Source of the DNA: Adlercreutzia wanghongyangiae
GTDB lineage: Bacteria; Actinomycetota; Coriobacteriia; Coriobacteriales; Eggerthellaceae
Length of the DNA stretch: 48,861 nucleotides
Reading direction: 5' to 3'
NCBI RefSeq assembly: GCF_035989245.1
Contig: NZ_JAYMFF010000023.1
Span: 1 to 48,861 of the forward strand
The position numbers were made by a program, and so were the translations under genes. The notes under the pieces were generated by a model, which had not been told where the DNA came from, did not search any database, and saw only the letters and a list, made by a program, of their open reading frames with translations. How positions within the stretch are numbered: the stretch's first letter is position 1; every line of letters begins with the position of its first letter. Positions 1 to 8,810 of the stretch are shown here, piece by piece.

Positions 1-2
1 GG

Positions 3-29
3 CGGGCGGGCTGAAGCCCGCCCCTACGG
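3..29. repeat. REP-like palindrome, copy 1
   Basis: A short GC-rich palindrome with the loop sequence CTGAAG. Its reverse complement matches the unit at 4816-4842 at nearly every base. The differing bases are on opposite arms of the stem and keep pairing (GGG..CCC here, GGC..GCC there), so the hairpin rather than the exact sequence is conserved. Confidence 0.6.
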
Positions 30-118
30 GGGTTGATATCTGGAATGGCCGCGGGGAAGAGGATGCAAGGTTGACTTATATCTACCAAACTTGTTGATTA
101 TTTATCGCAAAACGATTG

Positions 119-127
119 TGATACAAT
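119..127 (+). promoter_or_regulatory. Extended -10 promoter for the small peptide gene
   Basis: TGA followed by TACAAT (122-127) is an extended -10 element in an AT-rich patch. No good -35 is seen at standard spacing. It lies about 50 bases upstream of the start codon at 177. Confidence 0.45.
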
Positions 128-176
128 GCCCGCACGGTGCTTCGCCATTCGGGCAGCTTCGCGAAAGGAGCTGCTT

Positions 177-263
177 ATGGAACCACAGACGGTTACGGCC
201 ACGTGCGAAATCCTCTTAGTCATGATTGGCATCATCGGCCTTATGCTGGTGAGGAGGGAATGA
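177..263 (+). CDS. 28-residue hydrophobic peptide, possible type I toxin
   Basis: A short reading frame with a strong ribosome site (AAAGGAG, 6 bases before ATG). It encodes a polar N-terminus (MEPQTVTATCE), one hydrophobic helix (ILLVMIGIIGLMLV) and a positive tail (RRE). It is followed 25 bases later by a strong terminator and preceded by an extended -10 promoter, so it forms its own transcription unit. Size, single membrane helix and charged C-terminus are those of Fst/TxpA/holin-like type I toxins. No antisense promoter was identified with confidence, so the toxin role is inference. It could also be a small regulatory membrane peptide. Confidence 0.55.
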   Translation: MEPQTVTATCEILLVMIGIIGLMLVRRE

Positions 264-287
264 CGAACAGCTGAGATTGGAAAAGAG

Positions 288-323
288 AAAACCCCGCGGA
301 GTTTGCAGGCTTAGCGGGGTTTA
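288..323 (+). terminator. Terminator after the small peptide gene
   Basis: AAACCCCGC and GCGGGGTTT arms enclose a loop of about 17 bases. A-rich and T-rich flanks on the two sides could make it work in both directions, including for an antisense RNA. Confidence 0.65.
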
Positions 324-455
324 ATCACCAAACAATGCTGCCCGACAAGGCGGGGCATCGTTCGTTTCGCATTGTAGCACAGGCGCGACGATGGCTGCAA
401 CGCCGCCTTTGGCGGGTGCGGCGAAGCACTGCGCGCAGACAGATTGGGGCGAGGC

Positions 456-2351
456 ATGGCAGATCGCGGGTCGCTTGAAGCGGCGCAGGAGATTCTGAGA
501 ACGCACTTCGGCTACGATCGGTTTCGGCCGGGCCAGGAGGCGGTCGTGCGCGCGGTGCTGGCGGGGCGCGATGCGTTGGCTGTGATGCCCACGGGTGCGG
601 GTAAGTCCATTTGCTACCAGGTGCCGGCCGTGGTGCTGCCGGGTCTGACGGTGGTGGTGAGCCCGTTGGTGTCACTCATGGCCGACCAAGTGCGTTCGTT
701 GAAAGAAGCGGGGGTGCGGGGTTCGTACCTGAACTCCACGCTGACGCCCGCTCAGCAGTCCGAGGTGTTGGCCCGGGCGCGAGCCGGCGCCTACGATGTG
801 ATGTACGTGGCTCCCGAGCGTCTGGCTGACCCGCGCTTCGTTCAGTTCGCCGCTGAGGCGGCCATTCCCTTCGTGGCGGTGGACGAGGCCCACTGCGTGT
901 CCCAGTGGGGACAGGACTTCCGTCCTTCCTATTTGGCTGTCGGCGACTTCATCGCCGCGCTGCCCACCCGTCCTGTGGTGGCGGCTCTGACGGCGACGGC
1001 CACCGAGCGCGTGCGCGCCGACATTGTGCGGCTCCTCGGCCTGCGCGAGCCGGCCCTCACCGTGACCGGCTTCGACCGCCCGAACCTGCGCTTCGCGGTA
1101 GAGCGCTGCGAGGCCAGGCGGAAGACGGCGCGGCTGGATGCCTTCATCGATGAGCGTCAGGCAGAAAGCGGCATCGTGTACTGCGCCAAGCGCGCCACCG
1201 TGGAAGAGGTGTGCGACCATTTGCGCGAACGGGGCATTGCCGTCACGCGCTACCACGCGGGGCTGTCCGCAGCGGAACGCGAGCGCAACCAGCGTGCCTT
1301 TGTGGCCGATAACGCGCCGGTGATGGTGGCCACCAACGCTTTCGGCATGGGTATCGACAAGTCGAACGTGAGCTACGTGGTGCACTACAACATGCCCGGC
1401 TCGGTGGAGGCCTACTACCAGGAGGCGGGCCGTGCTGGCCGCGACGGCTCGCCGGCCGACTGCCTGCTTCTGTGGTGCGATGCCGACATCGCCACGGGCC
1501 GCTTCTTCATCGAGCAGGAGTCGTCCAACGAGGCGCTTACACCCGAGGAGGCCGAAGTGGTGCGCGCCGGTCGACGCCGCATGCTGGAGGCCATGGTGGG
1601 CTACTGCTATACCACCGACTGCCTGCGCCGCTACCTGTTGCGCTACTTCGGGGAAGGGGTGGGTACAACCGGCGCGCCCCAGGAGGTCACCCTCTCCGGT
1701 GGCGAGCGCTGTTGTTCGAATTGCGCGGGGGAGATGGAGGTGGTCGACGTGACGGCCGAGGCGCGGGCGGTCATGCGCTGCGTGCACGAGCTGCGCGGTC
1801 GCTTCGGCAAGACCGTGGTGGTGGACGTGCTGCGCGGCGCCGATACCGAGGCCATCCGCTCCCGGGGCCTTTCCCGGGCTGCGGCTTACGGCAGCTGCAA
1901 AGCCGCGCGTCCGCTGCTCATGGAAGTAGTGGAGCTGCTGGCCGCGGGCGACTACCTGACCATCACCGAGGGGAAGTACCCCGTGGTGTGCGCTGGCGGC
2001 CGCTATCGCGAGGCGGCGCGCGATGACTTCCGGCTGCTCATGAAGCGCCTGCCGGCGAAGACCGCCCGGGCTGCAGTGCCGAAAGCCACGGCGCCGGCGG
2101 AACTTTCCCCATCCGATCAGGCGCTGTTCGACCGTTTGCGCGATTTGCGCAAACGGCTGGCCGACGAGGCGGACGTGCCGCCCTATGTGGTGTTCCCCAA
2201 CACGGCCCTGATGGCCATGGCTCGTCAGCGTCCGACTACCCGCACGGCGTTTCTGGAGGTGCCCGGCGTGGGCGAGAAGAAGCTGGCCTCTTACGGCGAG
2301 TCTTTCCTAGAGGAGATCGCTACATTTGTCGCCGAAGAAGAAGTGCCGTAG
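456..2351 (+). CDS. recQ: ATP-dependent DNA helicase RecQ
   Basis: RecQ unwinds DNA 3' to 5' during recombination and repair of stalled forks. Visible in order: Walker A (MPTGAGKS), DEAH box (VDEAHCVSQWGQDFRPSY), helicase C motifs (ATNAFGMGIDKSNV, QEAGRAGRDG), an RQC zinc site (cysteines in TDCLRRY and CCSNC), a winged-helix region, and a C-terminal HRDC domain (FPNTALMAMA, VPGVGEKKL). About 631 residues is normal for bacterial RecQ. The ATG at 456 is chosen; an in-frame TTG at 444 would add four residues. It is a single gene, with icd about 150 bases downstream on the same strand. Confidence 0.95.
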   Translation: MADRGSLEAAQEILRTHFGYDRFRPGQEAVVRAVLAGRDALAVMPTGAGKSICYQVPAVVLPGLTVVVSPLVSLMADQVRSLKEAGVRGSYLNSTLTPAQQSEVLARARAGAYDVMYVAPERLADPRFVQFAAEAAIPFVAVDEAHCVSQWGQDFRPSYLAVGDFIAALPTRPVVAALTATATERVRADIVRLLGLREPALTVTGFDRPNLRFAVERCEARRKTARLDAFIDERQAESGIVYCAKRATVEEVCDHLRERGIAVTRYHAGLSAAERERNQRAFVADNAPVMVATNAFGMGIDKSNVSYVVHYNMPGSVEAYYQEAGRAGRDGSPADCLLLWCDADIATGRFFIEQESSNEALTPEEAEVVRAGRRRMLEAMVGYCYTTDCLRRYLLRYFGEGVGTTGAPQEVTLSGGERCCSNCAGEMEVVDVTAEARAVMRCVHELRGRFGKTVVVDVLRGADTEAIRSRGLSRAAAYGSCKAARPLLMEVVELLAAGDYLTITEGKYPVVCAGGRYREAARDDFRLLMKRLPAKTARAAVPKATAPAELSPSDQALFDRLRDLRKRLADEADVPPYVVFPNTALMAMARQRPTTRTAFLEVPGVGEKKLASYGESFLEEIATFVAEEEVP

Positions 2352-2507
2352 TGCGCTATGCGCGCGGATAGCCTCGGCAGCTTCCGATTCCCGGCGCCGT
2401 GCTCGCGCGCTTCCCCGTTACATCCTTGTTTCTGGGCGAATTGCGGCGCGTGCGGCTCATGATTCGCGGTAGCATGGTGCCATGCACGTTCGACCCTAAG
2501 GAGCACC

Positions 2508-3710
2508 ATGACGAAAATTCAGATGACCACGCCGCTGGTGGAGATGGACGGCGACGAGATGACCCGCATCATCTGGCAGATGATCAAGGACGAGCTGATC
2601 TGCCCCTTCGTGGACCTCAAGACCGAGTACTACGATCTGGGCCTGGAGAATCGCAACGCCACCGATGACATGGTCACCATCGAGTCGGCCGAGGCCACTC
2701 AGCGTCTCGGTGTGGCCGTGAAGTGCGCCACCATCACGCCGAATGCCGCGCGCATGGACGAGTACGACCTGAAGGAGATGTGGAAGAGCCCCAACGGCAC
2801 CATCCGCGCCATGCTGGACGGCACGGTGTTCCGCACCCCCATCATCGTGAAGGGCATCGAGCCCTGCGTGCGCAACTGGGTCAAGCCCATCACCATCGCC
2901 CGCCACGCCTACGGCGATGTGTACAAGAACACCGAGATTCGCGTGCCCGGCCCCGGCAAGGTGGAACTCGTCTACACCGGCGACGACGGCACCGAGATTC
3001 GCGATCTGGTGTTCCAGTTCGAAGGTCCCGGCGTGGCCCAGGGCATGCACAACCTGGACGCCTCCATCGCCAGCTTCGCCACTAGCTGCTTCGAGTACGC
3101 GCTCGACACCAAGCAGGATTTGTGGTTCGCCACCAAGGACACCATTTCCAAGAAGTACGACCACCGCTTCAAGGACGTCTTCCAGGAGATCTATGACGAC
3201 CAGTACGCCGCCCGCTTCGAGGAGGCCGGTATCGAGTACTTCTACACGCTCATCGACGACGCCGTGGCCCGCGTCATGAAGGCCGACGGCGGCTTCATCT
3301 GGGCCTGCAAGAACTACGACGGCGACGTGATGAGCGACATGGTGTCGTCGGCCTTCGGCTCGCTGGCCATGATGACCTCGGTGCTCGTGAGCCCGGCGGG
3401 CGTCTACGAGTACGAGGCGGCGCATGGCACCGTGCAGCGCCACTACTACAAGCACCTGGAGGGGAAAGAGACCTCCACGAACTCCGTGGCCACCATCTTC
3501 GCCTGGTCGGGCGCTTTGCGCAAGCGCGGTGAGCTGGACGAGCTGCCCGAGCTTGCGGCCTTCGCCGACCGCCTGGAGAAGGCCACGATCGACACCATCG
3601 AGGCCGGCGAGATGACCGGCGACTTGGCTCGCATCACCACGCTCCCGAACCCTGTGACCCTTTCCACGGGCGACTTCATCAAAGCCATCGCGCGTCGCCT
3701 CGCTGCTTAG
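2508..3710 (+). CDS. icd: NADP-dependent isocitrate dehydrogenase (eukaryote-like type)
   Basis: Oxidative decarboxylation of isocitrate to 2-oxoglutarate, giving NADPH and a glutamate precursor. The 400 residues follow the homodimeric, eukaryote-like IDH pattern: N-terminal VEMDGDEMTR, substrate loop KSPNGTIRAMLDGTVFR, the KPITIARHAYGDVY segment, metal-site aspartates in IDDAVARVMK and NYDGDVMSD, and EAAHGTVQRHY near the coenzyme site. The start has an AAGGAG ribosome site. It is monocistronic and ends in a clear terminator. In an anaerobe with a partial citric acid cycle its main role is probably biosynthetic (inference). Confidence 0.95.
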   Translation: MTKIQMTTPLVEMDGDEMTRIIWQMIKDELICPFVDLKTEYYDLGLENRNATDDMVTIESAEATQRLGVAVKCATITPNAARMDEYDLKEMWKSPNGTIRAMLDGTVFRTPIIVKGIEPCVRNWVKPITIARHAYGDVYKNTEIRVPGPGKVELVYTGDDGTEIRDLVFQFEGPGVAQGMHNLDASIASFATSCFEYALDTKQDLWFATKDTISKKYDHRFKDVFQEIYDDQYAARFEEAGIEYFYTLIDDAVARVMKADGGFIWACKNYDGDVMSDMVSSAFGSLAMMTSVLVSPAGVYEYEAAHGTVQRHYYKHLEGKETSTNSVATIFAWSGALRKRGELDELPELAAFADRLEKATIDTIEAGEMTGDLARITTLPNPVTLSTGDFIKAIARRLAA

Positions 3711-3729
3711 GGACGGGATGTTCTGCCTC

Positions 3730-3765
3730 CCGGGCCGGTTCCGGTCAAGAACGGGCCCGGTTTTT
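3730..3765 (+). terminator. Terminator of icd
   Basis: CCGGGCC and GGCCCGG arms followed by TTTTT. The T-tract runs directly into the left end of the palindromic repeat at 3765. Confidence 0.75.
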
Positions 3766-3940
3766 GCACGAGATCGCGACTTATGAGCGTCTGAGCGAGT
3801 CCGTTTGATTTCTCGAATGGGTCTCGAACGCTCGCGACCTGGTGTTTTGCGAAAGACAGGGCGCGGAATCGGTCGCTTTGCCTCTTCGAGACGCTTATAA
3901 CTCGATATTTCGTGCAATTCGAGGCAGTTCGCTGACCGAG
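3765..3940. repeat. Palindromic intergenic repeat, 28-bp-arm family, copy A
   Basis: Left arm 3765-3792 and right arm 3889-3916 are inverted repeats matching at 23 of 28 positions (TGCACGAGATCGC... and AGACGCT...). The conserved tail GCTGACCGAG follows at 3931-3940. Copies B (9667) and C (12076) share both arms and the tail. The interior ACACCAG box is on the minus strand here but on the plus strand in B and C. No coding potential is seen. Confidence 0.75.
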
Positions 3941-4004
3941 AAGTGGAAAGAGGCCTTGGGTTCCAGGTTTCGCGCAAAATAGGATGCTCCATCGGACGCG
4001 CACG

Positions 4005-4038
4005 CAGCCCTCCTGCCTTAAGATGGGAGGGCTGTTTT
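4005..4038 (+). terminator. Terminator-like hairpin in the cyclophilin leader
   Basis: CAGCCCTCC and GGAGGGCTG pair perfectly and are followed by TTTT. It stands 63 bases upstream of the next start codon. It either ends a short upstream RNA or acts as an attenuator for the downstream gene. A second hairpin (GGTGCACCT with AGGTGCGCC, about 4053-4081) lies between it and the ribosome site. Confidence 0.6.
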
Positions 4039-4100
4039 GCCGAAAGGATCACCGGTGCACCTCCTCTTCGAAGGTGCGCCGGCACAGGGAAGGGGAGCGT

Positions 4101-4787
4101 ATGGGACGCATCGAGTTGGAAATTTACACGCCGCATTACGTGCCGACGGGCAACGAGGTGGCCGTCATCGACACTTCGAAGGGTGTGGTGCGCGTGCAGC
4201 TGTTCGGTCGCGAGACTCCGGTAACGGTGGGGAATTTCGTGGAGCTGGCCGCCAAGGGCTTCTACGACAACCTGAAGTTCCACGCGCGCAAGGAAGGCTC
4301 GGTGGTGCTGGGCGGCTGCCCGGTCACACGGTCGATGGGGCCGGCCCAGGTGCTGGCGGCCGTGAAGGGCGTCATCCGCGGCATGCATCCTGGCACGGGC
4401 GATGCGCGCTACACCATCATCGACGAGTGGGAGGGCAATCCGCTGAACAAGCACGAGCTGGGCAGCTTGTGCCTGGCTCATAAGTCGGCACCGAACTCGG
4501 GCAGCTGCCAGTTCTATTTCTCGCTGGGCACCCAGCCCGAATTCGACGATCAGTACACAGTGTTCGGTCGTACGATCGAGGGTATCGAAGTGGTCGAGAG
4601 CCTGGCCATCGGGGATGCCATCAGGGGCATCGTCATCGAGGGGGCCGACGAGGACGCGCTGGCTCGGGCCATCCAGCAGGAAACGCCCCGGCCGCCCACG
4701 CCGCGTGAGGCTATGGCCGAGCTGGAGCGCCAGCGCGCCGAACGCGAGGCGGCTGCATCGGCTGCCGCAGCCGAGACGGCGGAATAG
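4101..4787 (+). CDS. Cyclophilin-type peptidyl-prolyl isomerase
   Basis: Predicted to speed cis-trans isomerisation of prolyl bonds during folding. The core is cyclophilin-like: strand DTSKGVVRVQLFGRETPVTVGNFVELA, then FYDNLKFH, the SCQFYFSLG strand and the closing VFGRTIEGIEVVE. There is no signal peptide, so it is cytoplasmic. The last ~45 residues form a charged, Ala/Glu/Arg-rich helix. The FHR catalytic arginine of classical cyclophilins is displaced (FHARKEG), so activity may differ. The frame is open further upstream, but ATG 4101 has an AAGGGGAG ribosome site and matches the domain start. Confidence 0.85.
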   Translation: MGRIELEIYTPHYVPTGNEVAVIDTSKGVVRVQLFGRETPVTVGNFVELAAKGFYDNLKFHARKEGSVVLGGCPVTRSMGPAQVLAAVKGVIRGMHPGTGDARYTIIDEWEGNPLNKHELGSLCLAHKSAPNSGSCQFYFSLGTQPEFDDQYTVFGRTIEGIEVVESLAIGDAIRGIVIEGADEDALARAIQQETPRPPTPREAMAELERQRAEREAAASAAAAETAE

Positions 4788-4815
4788 CGGGTAAGCCCTT
4801 TTGCGGGGAATAATG

Positions 4816-4842
4816 CCGTAGGGGCGGCCTTCAGGCCGCCCG
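4816..4842. repeat. REP-like palindrome, copy 2
   Basis: CCGTAGGGGCGG, loop CTTCAG, then CCGCCCG. It is the inverted partner of the unit at 3-29 with paired base changes in the stem. It lies between the cyclophilin gene and the terminator at 4890. Confidence 0.6.
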
Positions 4843-4889
4843 GAGCTGGCCAAGACCGAAGGGGACGCCCGGAATACACCCGTATGCGA

Positions 4890-4926
4890 AGCGGTCCCGG
4901 CGGGAATTGCTCCTGCCGGGACCGCT
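4890..4926. terminator. Bidirectional terminator between convergent genes
   Basis: A very strong hairpin: AGCGGTCCCGGC pairs with GCCGGGACCGCT and five more pairs extend inward. It sits between the convergent cyclophilin and LuxR-type genes. Confidence 0.7.
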
Positions 4927-4954
4927 CGTTTGATCATGGTTTGCTTACGACATC

Positions 4955-6661
4955 CTACACGCCTTCGTGGTTCTCCACGAGGTCAATCAGTTCCTGCTGC
5001 TTGTGCACGTCCAGCTTGCGGTAGATGTTCTCGATATGGGTACGCGCCGTGCCCTGGGCGATGTGCAGGTCGCGGGCGATGATCGCCAGGGTGCGCCCGT
5101 AGGCCAGAAGCACAATGACCTCGCTCTCGCGCGGGGTAAGGCCGAAGTCGCGGGCCACGGCGGCGCAGTGTCGCTCGATGCGCCCTGGTTGGTCGGCGTC
5201 GCTCGTCTCGCCCTCGGCATCCCTCCGCTGATGCTCGGCGTTTGCCGCATCGGCATTCTCGCGCCGGCCTTCCCGCAGCGACTCGGACAGCTGGGCCACT
5301 GTTCCCTCGGGCAGCACCAGGAATGCAACCACCACCAGGCACAGGATGGCCGCCATGGCCACCACGGTGGCGTGCACCTCGCCGCTGATGACGAGCGCGT
5401 CCACGATATGGCTCGCGACGTTGCCCAGGGCCATGCCGCAGAACATGAAGGCCACGCCCAGCCCGAAGATGTACAGGGCGTTCTCGTTGCGCCGGCGGGC
5501 GGCGTCCACGAACAGCACCCAGGTGAGAATGTCGAAGAACTCGTAGCCCACGTTGATGATGAGCAGCGAAATGGCGGCATGGGAGTCGAACAGCAGCGCG
5601 ATGGCCACGTAGCCGGCTACCATGATGGGCAGCGAGAGCCGATAGATGAACGTGGCGTTGAATCGGTCGCGCACCTTCGCCACGATGGCGAAGAACGCAA
5701 TGCCCACGACTACGAGCGAGAACACCGGGCTGCCGCCCAAAAAGGCCAAGGGATCGGTGCCGGTGTTCAGAGTGTCGAACATACGGCAGAGCAGCGAGAA
5801 GGTCATGATGGAGAACATGAGCTTGCCCAAGCCCAGGGGCACGTTGCGCGCGGTGCGGCGACTTTCGGGGGCGGGCTGGCCCGCGACCTCGTTGGCATCG
5901 GCGCAGGGAACGGCTTCGGCCCCGTCACGCGGTGCCGGCTCCTGCGCGCGCCCGACGGCGCGCCCGAAAAGCTCGCCCATCGAATGCCCCGTGCGACCGG
6001 CGTGGAAGGCGAGCAGGGCGAAGGAGAGCAACGGCACCGCCACGAAGCCCATGAAGCTCGTCTGGCTTCCCGCCAGGGCCACGGCCACCGCCGTGACTAC
6101 CGCCGCGGCCGGCGAGGCGAAGGCGGCGAACTGCACTGAGTGATGGGAGAACCGGTCGCCCCACAGCACCTGCAGGGGACCTGCCCCCAAGCCGCCGGTT
6201 GCGAATCCGCAGACCATCAGCAGGTTGTTATTCAGGTAGATGGCCAAGGGGATAAGCAGGCCGCTGGCCAGCAGCGCGAACGGGGTGACGCGGAACAGCG
6301 TCCGGCGCACGGGGGCGACGGCGGTGCCTCCCTTGCGGCAGAGCAGTGCCACTACCGCGGCGCATACCGCCCCGCAGGCCAAGTACACCCAGTGGGTGGG
6401 CATGGCGGCGGGAAGCACCAACGGCGCGCCCAAGCAGAACACGATCCATGCGCGGCAAAGGCCGAAGCCCAATACGATAATGAGGAAGTCGAGCACGAGC
6501 GTATCGCCGGCGGCGCCGAGGGGCGCAGGGGCGCCTGCTACCGCCGTCGGTTGCGGCGCCGGCTCGCTCGCGCTCTTGGGCGGTGCGGCAGCGGCCGCCG
6601 TTTCAGCGGCATCGCTCGCAGTTGCGGTGGCATGGTCGGGCATGCGCGTATTCAGTGGCAC
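4955..6661 (-). CDS. LuxR-family regulator with 12-helix membrane half
   Basis: A 568-residue one-component regulator. An Ala/Pro-rich N-terminus (~55 residues) is followed by two blocks of about six membrane helices separated by a charged linker (~235-275), then a cytoplasmic tail ending in a LuxR DNA-binding domain (LTPRESEVIVLLAYGRTLAIIARDL, GTARTHIENIYRKLDVHKQQEL). This architecture is expanded in Eggerthellaceae, often beside the respiratory flavoprotein gene it controls. It is divergent from the Tat flavoprotein at 7008, so it is the likely regulator of that operon, perhaps sensing its substrate through the membrane half (inference). The GTG start at 6661 has a purine-rich ribosome site; ATG at 6643 is an alternative. 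Confidence 0.88.
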   Translation of the reverse strand: MPLNTRMPDHATATASDAAETAAAAAPPKSASEPAPQPTAVAGAPAPLGAAGDTLVLDFLIIVLGFGLCRAWIVFCLGAPLVLPAAMPTHWVYLACGAVCAAVVALLCRKGGTAVAPVRRTLFRVTPFALLASGLLIPLAIYLNNNLLMVCGFATGGLGAGPLQVLWGDRFSHHSVQFAAFASPAAAVVTAVAVALAGSQTSFMGFVAVPLLSFALLAFHAGRTGHSMGELFGRAVGRAQEPAPRDGAEAVPCADANEVAGQPAPESRRTARNVPLGLGKLMFSIMTFSLLCRMFDTLNTGTDPLAFLGGSPVFSLVVVGIAFFAIVAKVRDRFNATFIYRLSLPIMVAGYVAIALLFDSHAAISLLIINVGYEFFDILTWVLFVDAARRRNENALYIFGLGVAFMFCGMALGNVASHIVDALVISGEVHATVVAMAAILCLVVVAFLVLPEGTVAQLSESLREGRRENADAANAEHQRRDAEGETSDADQPGRIERHCAAVARDFGLTPRESEVIVLLAYGRTLAIIARDLHIAQGTARTHIENIYRKLDVHKQQELIDLVENHEGV

Positions 6662-6738
6662 AGCTGATCCCCTCCCCCAAGGTGCGTGCTCTCAAGATCG
6701 GTATAGTAGCGTAACGGGCGTTCTATTGGCCTTCTATC

Positions 6739-6765
6739 ATAGGCAAACGGGGCTTTTACGCCTAT
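6739..6765. promoter_or_regulatory. Inverted repeat between regulator and flavoprotein, possible operator
   Basis: ATAGGC and GCCTAT flank a 15-base AT-containing spacer in the divergent control region 6662-7007. The same region also has a direct repeat of GAACCGTAA (6867-6875 and 6882-6890) and an ATCCG-A-CGGAT palindrome (6833-6843). These are candidate sites for the LuxR-type protein; none is proven. Confidence 0.35.
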
Positions 6766-7007
6766 CGGATCGAGAATCGTAGAAGCTCTGACCAGGGGTT
6801 TCTCTGCGGGTCTACGAAAAAATATTTCTGAAATCCGACGGATGCTCAGATGTGCCCTTTGCCGCCGAACCGTAATCTAGGGAACCGTAAGAGCGGACGA
6901 GAGCCGCAAGGGGAGGGGCCCGGCGCCGGTGCGGCGGGCGGCCCTTGGAAGAGGCCCGGAGCGGAGAGGCTCCGGCGTTCCGCACGATCACAGGAGGAAG
7001 GAACATC

Positions 7008-8678
7008 ATGAACAAGGATGCGAACCTCGGCGTTTCCCGCCGCTCGTTCCTGAAGGGCGCGGGTCTGGCCGCGGCCGCCATGGCGGGCACGGCGGCGCTG
7101 GCCGGCTGCTCCAACGAGGGCGGCGCCGGCGCGTTGGCCGACACCGGCGACTGGATGCCGGCCAACTGGGACTACGAGTGCGACCTGCTGGTCATCGGCT
7201 ACGGCGGTGCGGGCATGTGGGCGTCGCTCATCGGCGCCGACGAGTGCGGCCAGGAAGTGCTGGTGCTGGAGAAGGCTCCCGAGCGCGGCGGCGGAAACAG
7301 CTCCATCAACAACGGCGAGTGGACCATCGTGGAGGAGTCCGAGAAGGAGCGCTTCAAGGACTACATCCGCGCCTTCACCAAGGGCAAGACGCCCGATGCC
7401 ATGATCGAGGCCTGGGTTGAGGAGTGTGCCCGCAACACCGAGTACGCCGACAAGTACGGCATGACCTACGAAGTGGTGGAGCAGGCCCTGGCCGGCGCCA
7501 TCCCCGAGTACTACTTCCTGGACGACAACGCCTACGAGGGCTCTTGCAAGCTGTCCTCCGTCGACGGCTTCGGCATGCTGTCCTTCCATGAGCTGGACGC
7601 GCAGCGCGAGGCCCTGGGCGTGCAGGTGCTGTTCGACTGCCATGACGAGCGCCTCATCCAGAACCCGGCCACCAAGGAGATCGTGGGCGCCTACACCATG
7701 ATCGGCAACGAGGAGAAGACCGTGAAGGCGCGCAAGGGCGTCATCATGACCATCGGCGGCTTCGAGTTCAACGAGGAGCTGAAGAACCAGTACCTGAAGT
7801 GCTCGCCTTTCAAGTTCGAGGGCTGGCAGTACAACACCGGCGACGGCATCAAGATGGTGGAGGACGTGGGGGCCAAGCTGTGGCACATGGACATGGCCAT
7901 TTCTATGTACTCCATGTGGACCCGCGATCCCGAGTACGACTTCTCCATTCTGTACTTCATGCCCGGCTTCAGCTACTTCAACGTGAATCGTCTGGGCCGC
8001 CGCTTCGTGAACGAGAACAACATGGGCTCGCCGCACAACGGCTGGCACACCCTGCTGTCCTTCGACGACGGCATCGCCGACTTCGACCGCATCCCGTCGT
8101 GGGGCATTTTCGACCAGAGCTGCTTCGACGCCGGCAAGCTGTCCACCAGCCAGGGCGACTTCTTCGAGTGCGGCAACTTCGCCAGCGACCTGCCGGATTC
8201 CATCCGCGCTTGGGACGGCTGGAGCCAGGACAACAAGGCCGAGCTGGAGCGCGGCTGGATTCTCACCGGCGCCACCATCGAGGAGCTGGGCCAGAAGATC
8301 AAGGAGTTCGACCCGCTGATGGACGTGGACGCCCTGAAGGCCACCTTCGATGAGTACCAGGGCTTCTGCGCCGCCAAGAAGGACGCGCGCTTCGACCGCT
8401 CCGAGGACACCCTGGTGCCGCTTGATGCCGGCCCCTACTACGCCGTGTCCATCTATCCCGGCTCCTGCTCCACTCTGGGCGGCCCCATGAAGAACGAGAA
8501 CGCTCAGGTGCTCGATCCGGCCCAGAACCCCATCCCGCGTCTGTACGCGGCCGGCTGCTTCGGCAACTTCCAGAGCCACACCTACGGTATCACCGGCGGC
8601 AACAACGCCGAGAACCAGGTGTGGGGTCGCATCGCCGCCCGCCACGCCGCTGGCCTGGACGCTTGGGACGCCGAGTAG
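7008..8678 (+). CDS. Tat-exported FAD flavoprotein reductase (fumarate reductase-like)
   Basis: An extracytoplasmic flavoprotein of the fumarate/urocanate reductase superfamily, 556 residues. The N-terminus has a twin-arginine signal (SRRSFLKG) ending in a lipobox-like LAGC. The FAD site is CDLLVIGYGGAGMWASLIGA with the acidic residue in VLVLEKAPERGGGNSS. Later conserved stretches are GVIMTIGGFEFN, NRLGRRFVNEN, STLGGPMKNENAQVLD and RLYAAGCFGN. It has no cytochrome or FMN domain of its own. The six-haem lipoprotein gene follows at 8811, so electrons probably come from menaquinol through that cytochrome. The acceptor cannot be read from sequence. The start is set by AGGAGGAAGG at ATG 7008. Confidence 0.88.
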   Translation: MNKDANLGVSRRSFLKGAGLAAAAMAGTAALAGCSNEGGAGALADTGDWMPANWDYECDLLVIGYGGAGMWASLIGADECGQEVLVLEKAPERGGGNSSINNGEWTIVEESEKERFKDYIRAFTKGKTPDAMIEAWVEECARNTEYADKYGMTYEVVEQALAGAIPEYYFLDDNAYEGSCKLSSVDGFGMLSFHELDAQREALGVQVLFDCHDERLIQNPATKEIVGAYTMIGNEEKTVKARKGVIMTIGGFEFNEELKNQYLKCSPFKFEGWQYNTGDGIKMVEDVGAKLWHMDMAISMYSMWTRDPEYDFSILYFMPGFSYFNVNRLGRRFVNENNMGSPHNGWHTLLSFDDGIADFDRIPSWGIFDQSCFDAGKLSTSQGDFFECGNFASDLPDSIRAWDGWSQDNKAELERGWILTGATIEELGQKIKEFDPLMDVDALKATFDEYQGFCAAKKDARFDRSEDTLVPLDAGPYYAVSIYPGSCSTLGGPMKNENAQVLDPAQNPIPRLYAAGCFGNFQSHTYGITGGNNAENQVWGRIAARHAAGLDAWDAE

Positions 8679-8810
8679 CCCGCAGGTGAAACACGCGGCT
8701 TGATGCCGATTCGGCAGGGTGCGGCGCTTCGTGCCCGTGCCCTGCCGGCGGCGCCCCGGCCTTATGCGAGGCCGTGTCCTCAACCGCGTCGAGAAGAGAG
8801 GAACGAAGTG

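Noticed and set aside
2496..4937. An 813-codon minus-strand open frame opposite icd and the cyclophilin gene
   Set aside because: It crosses terminators and a repeat and has no recognisable domain; the plus-strand genes are clear.
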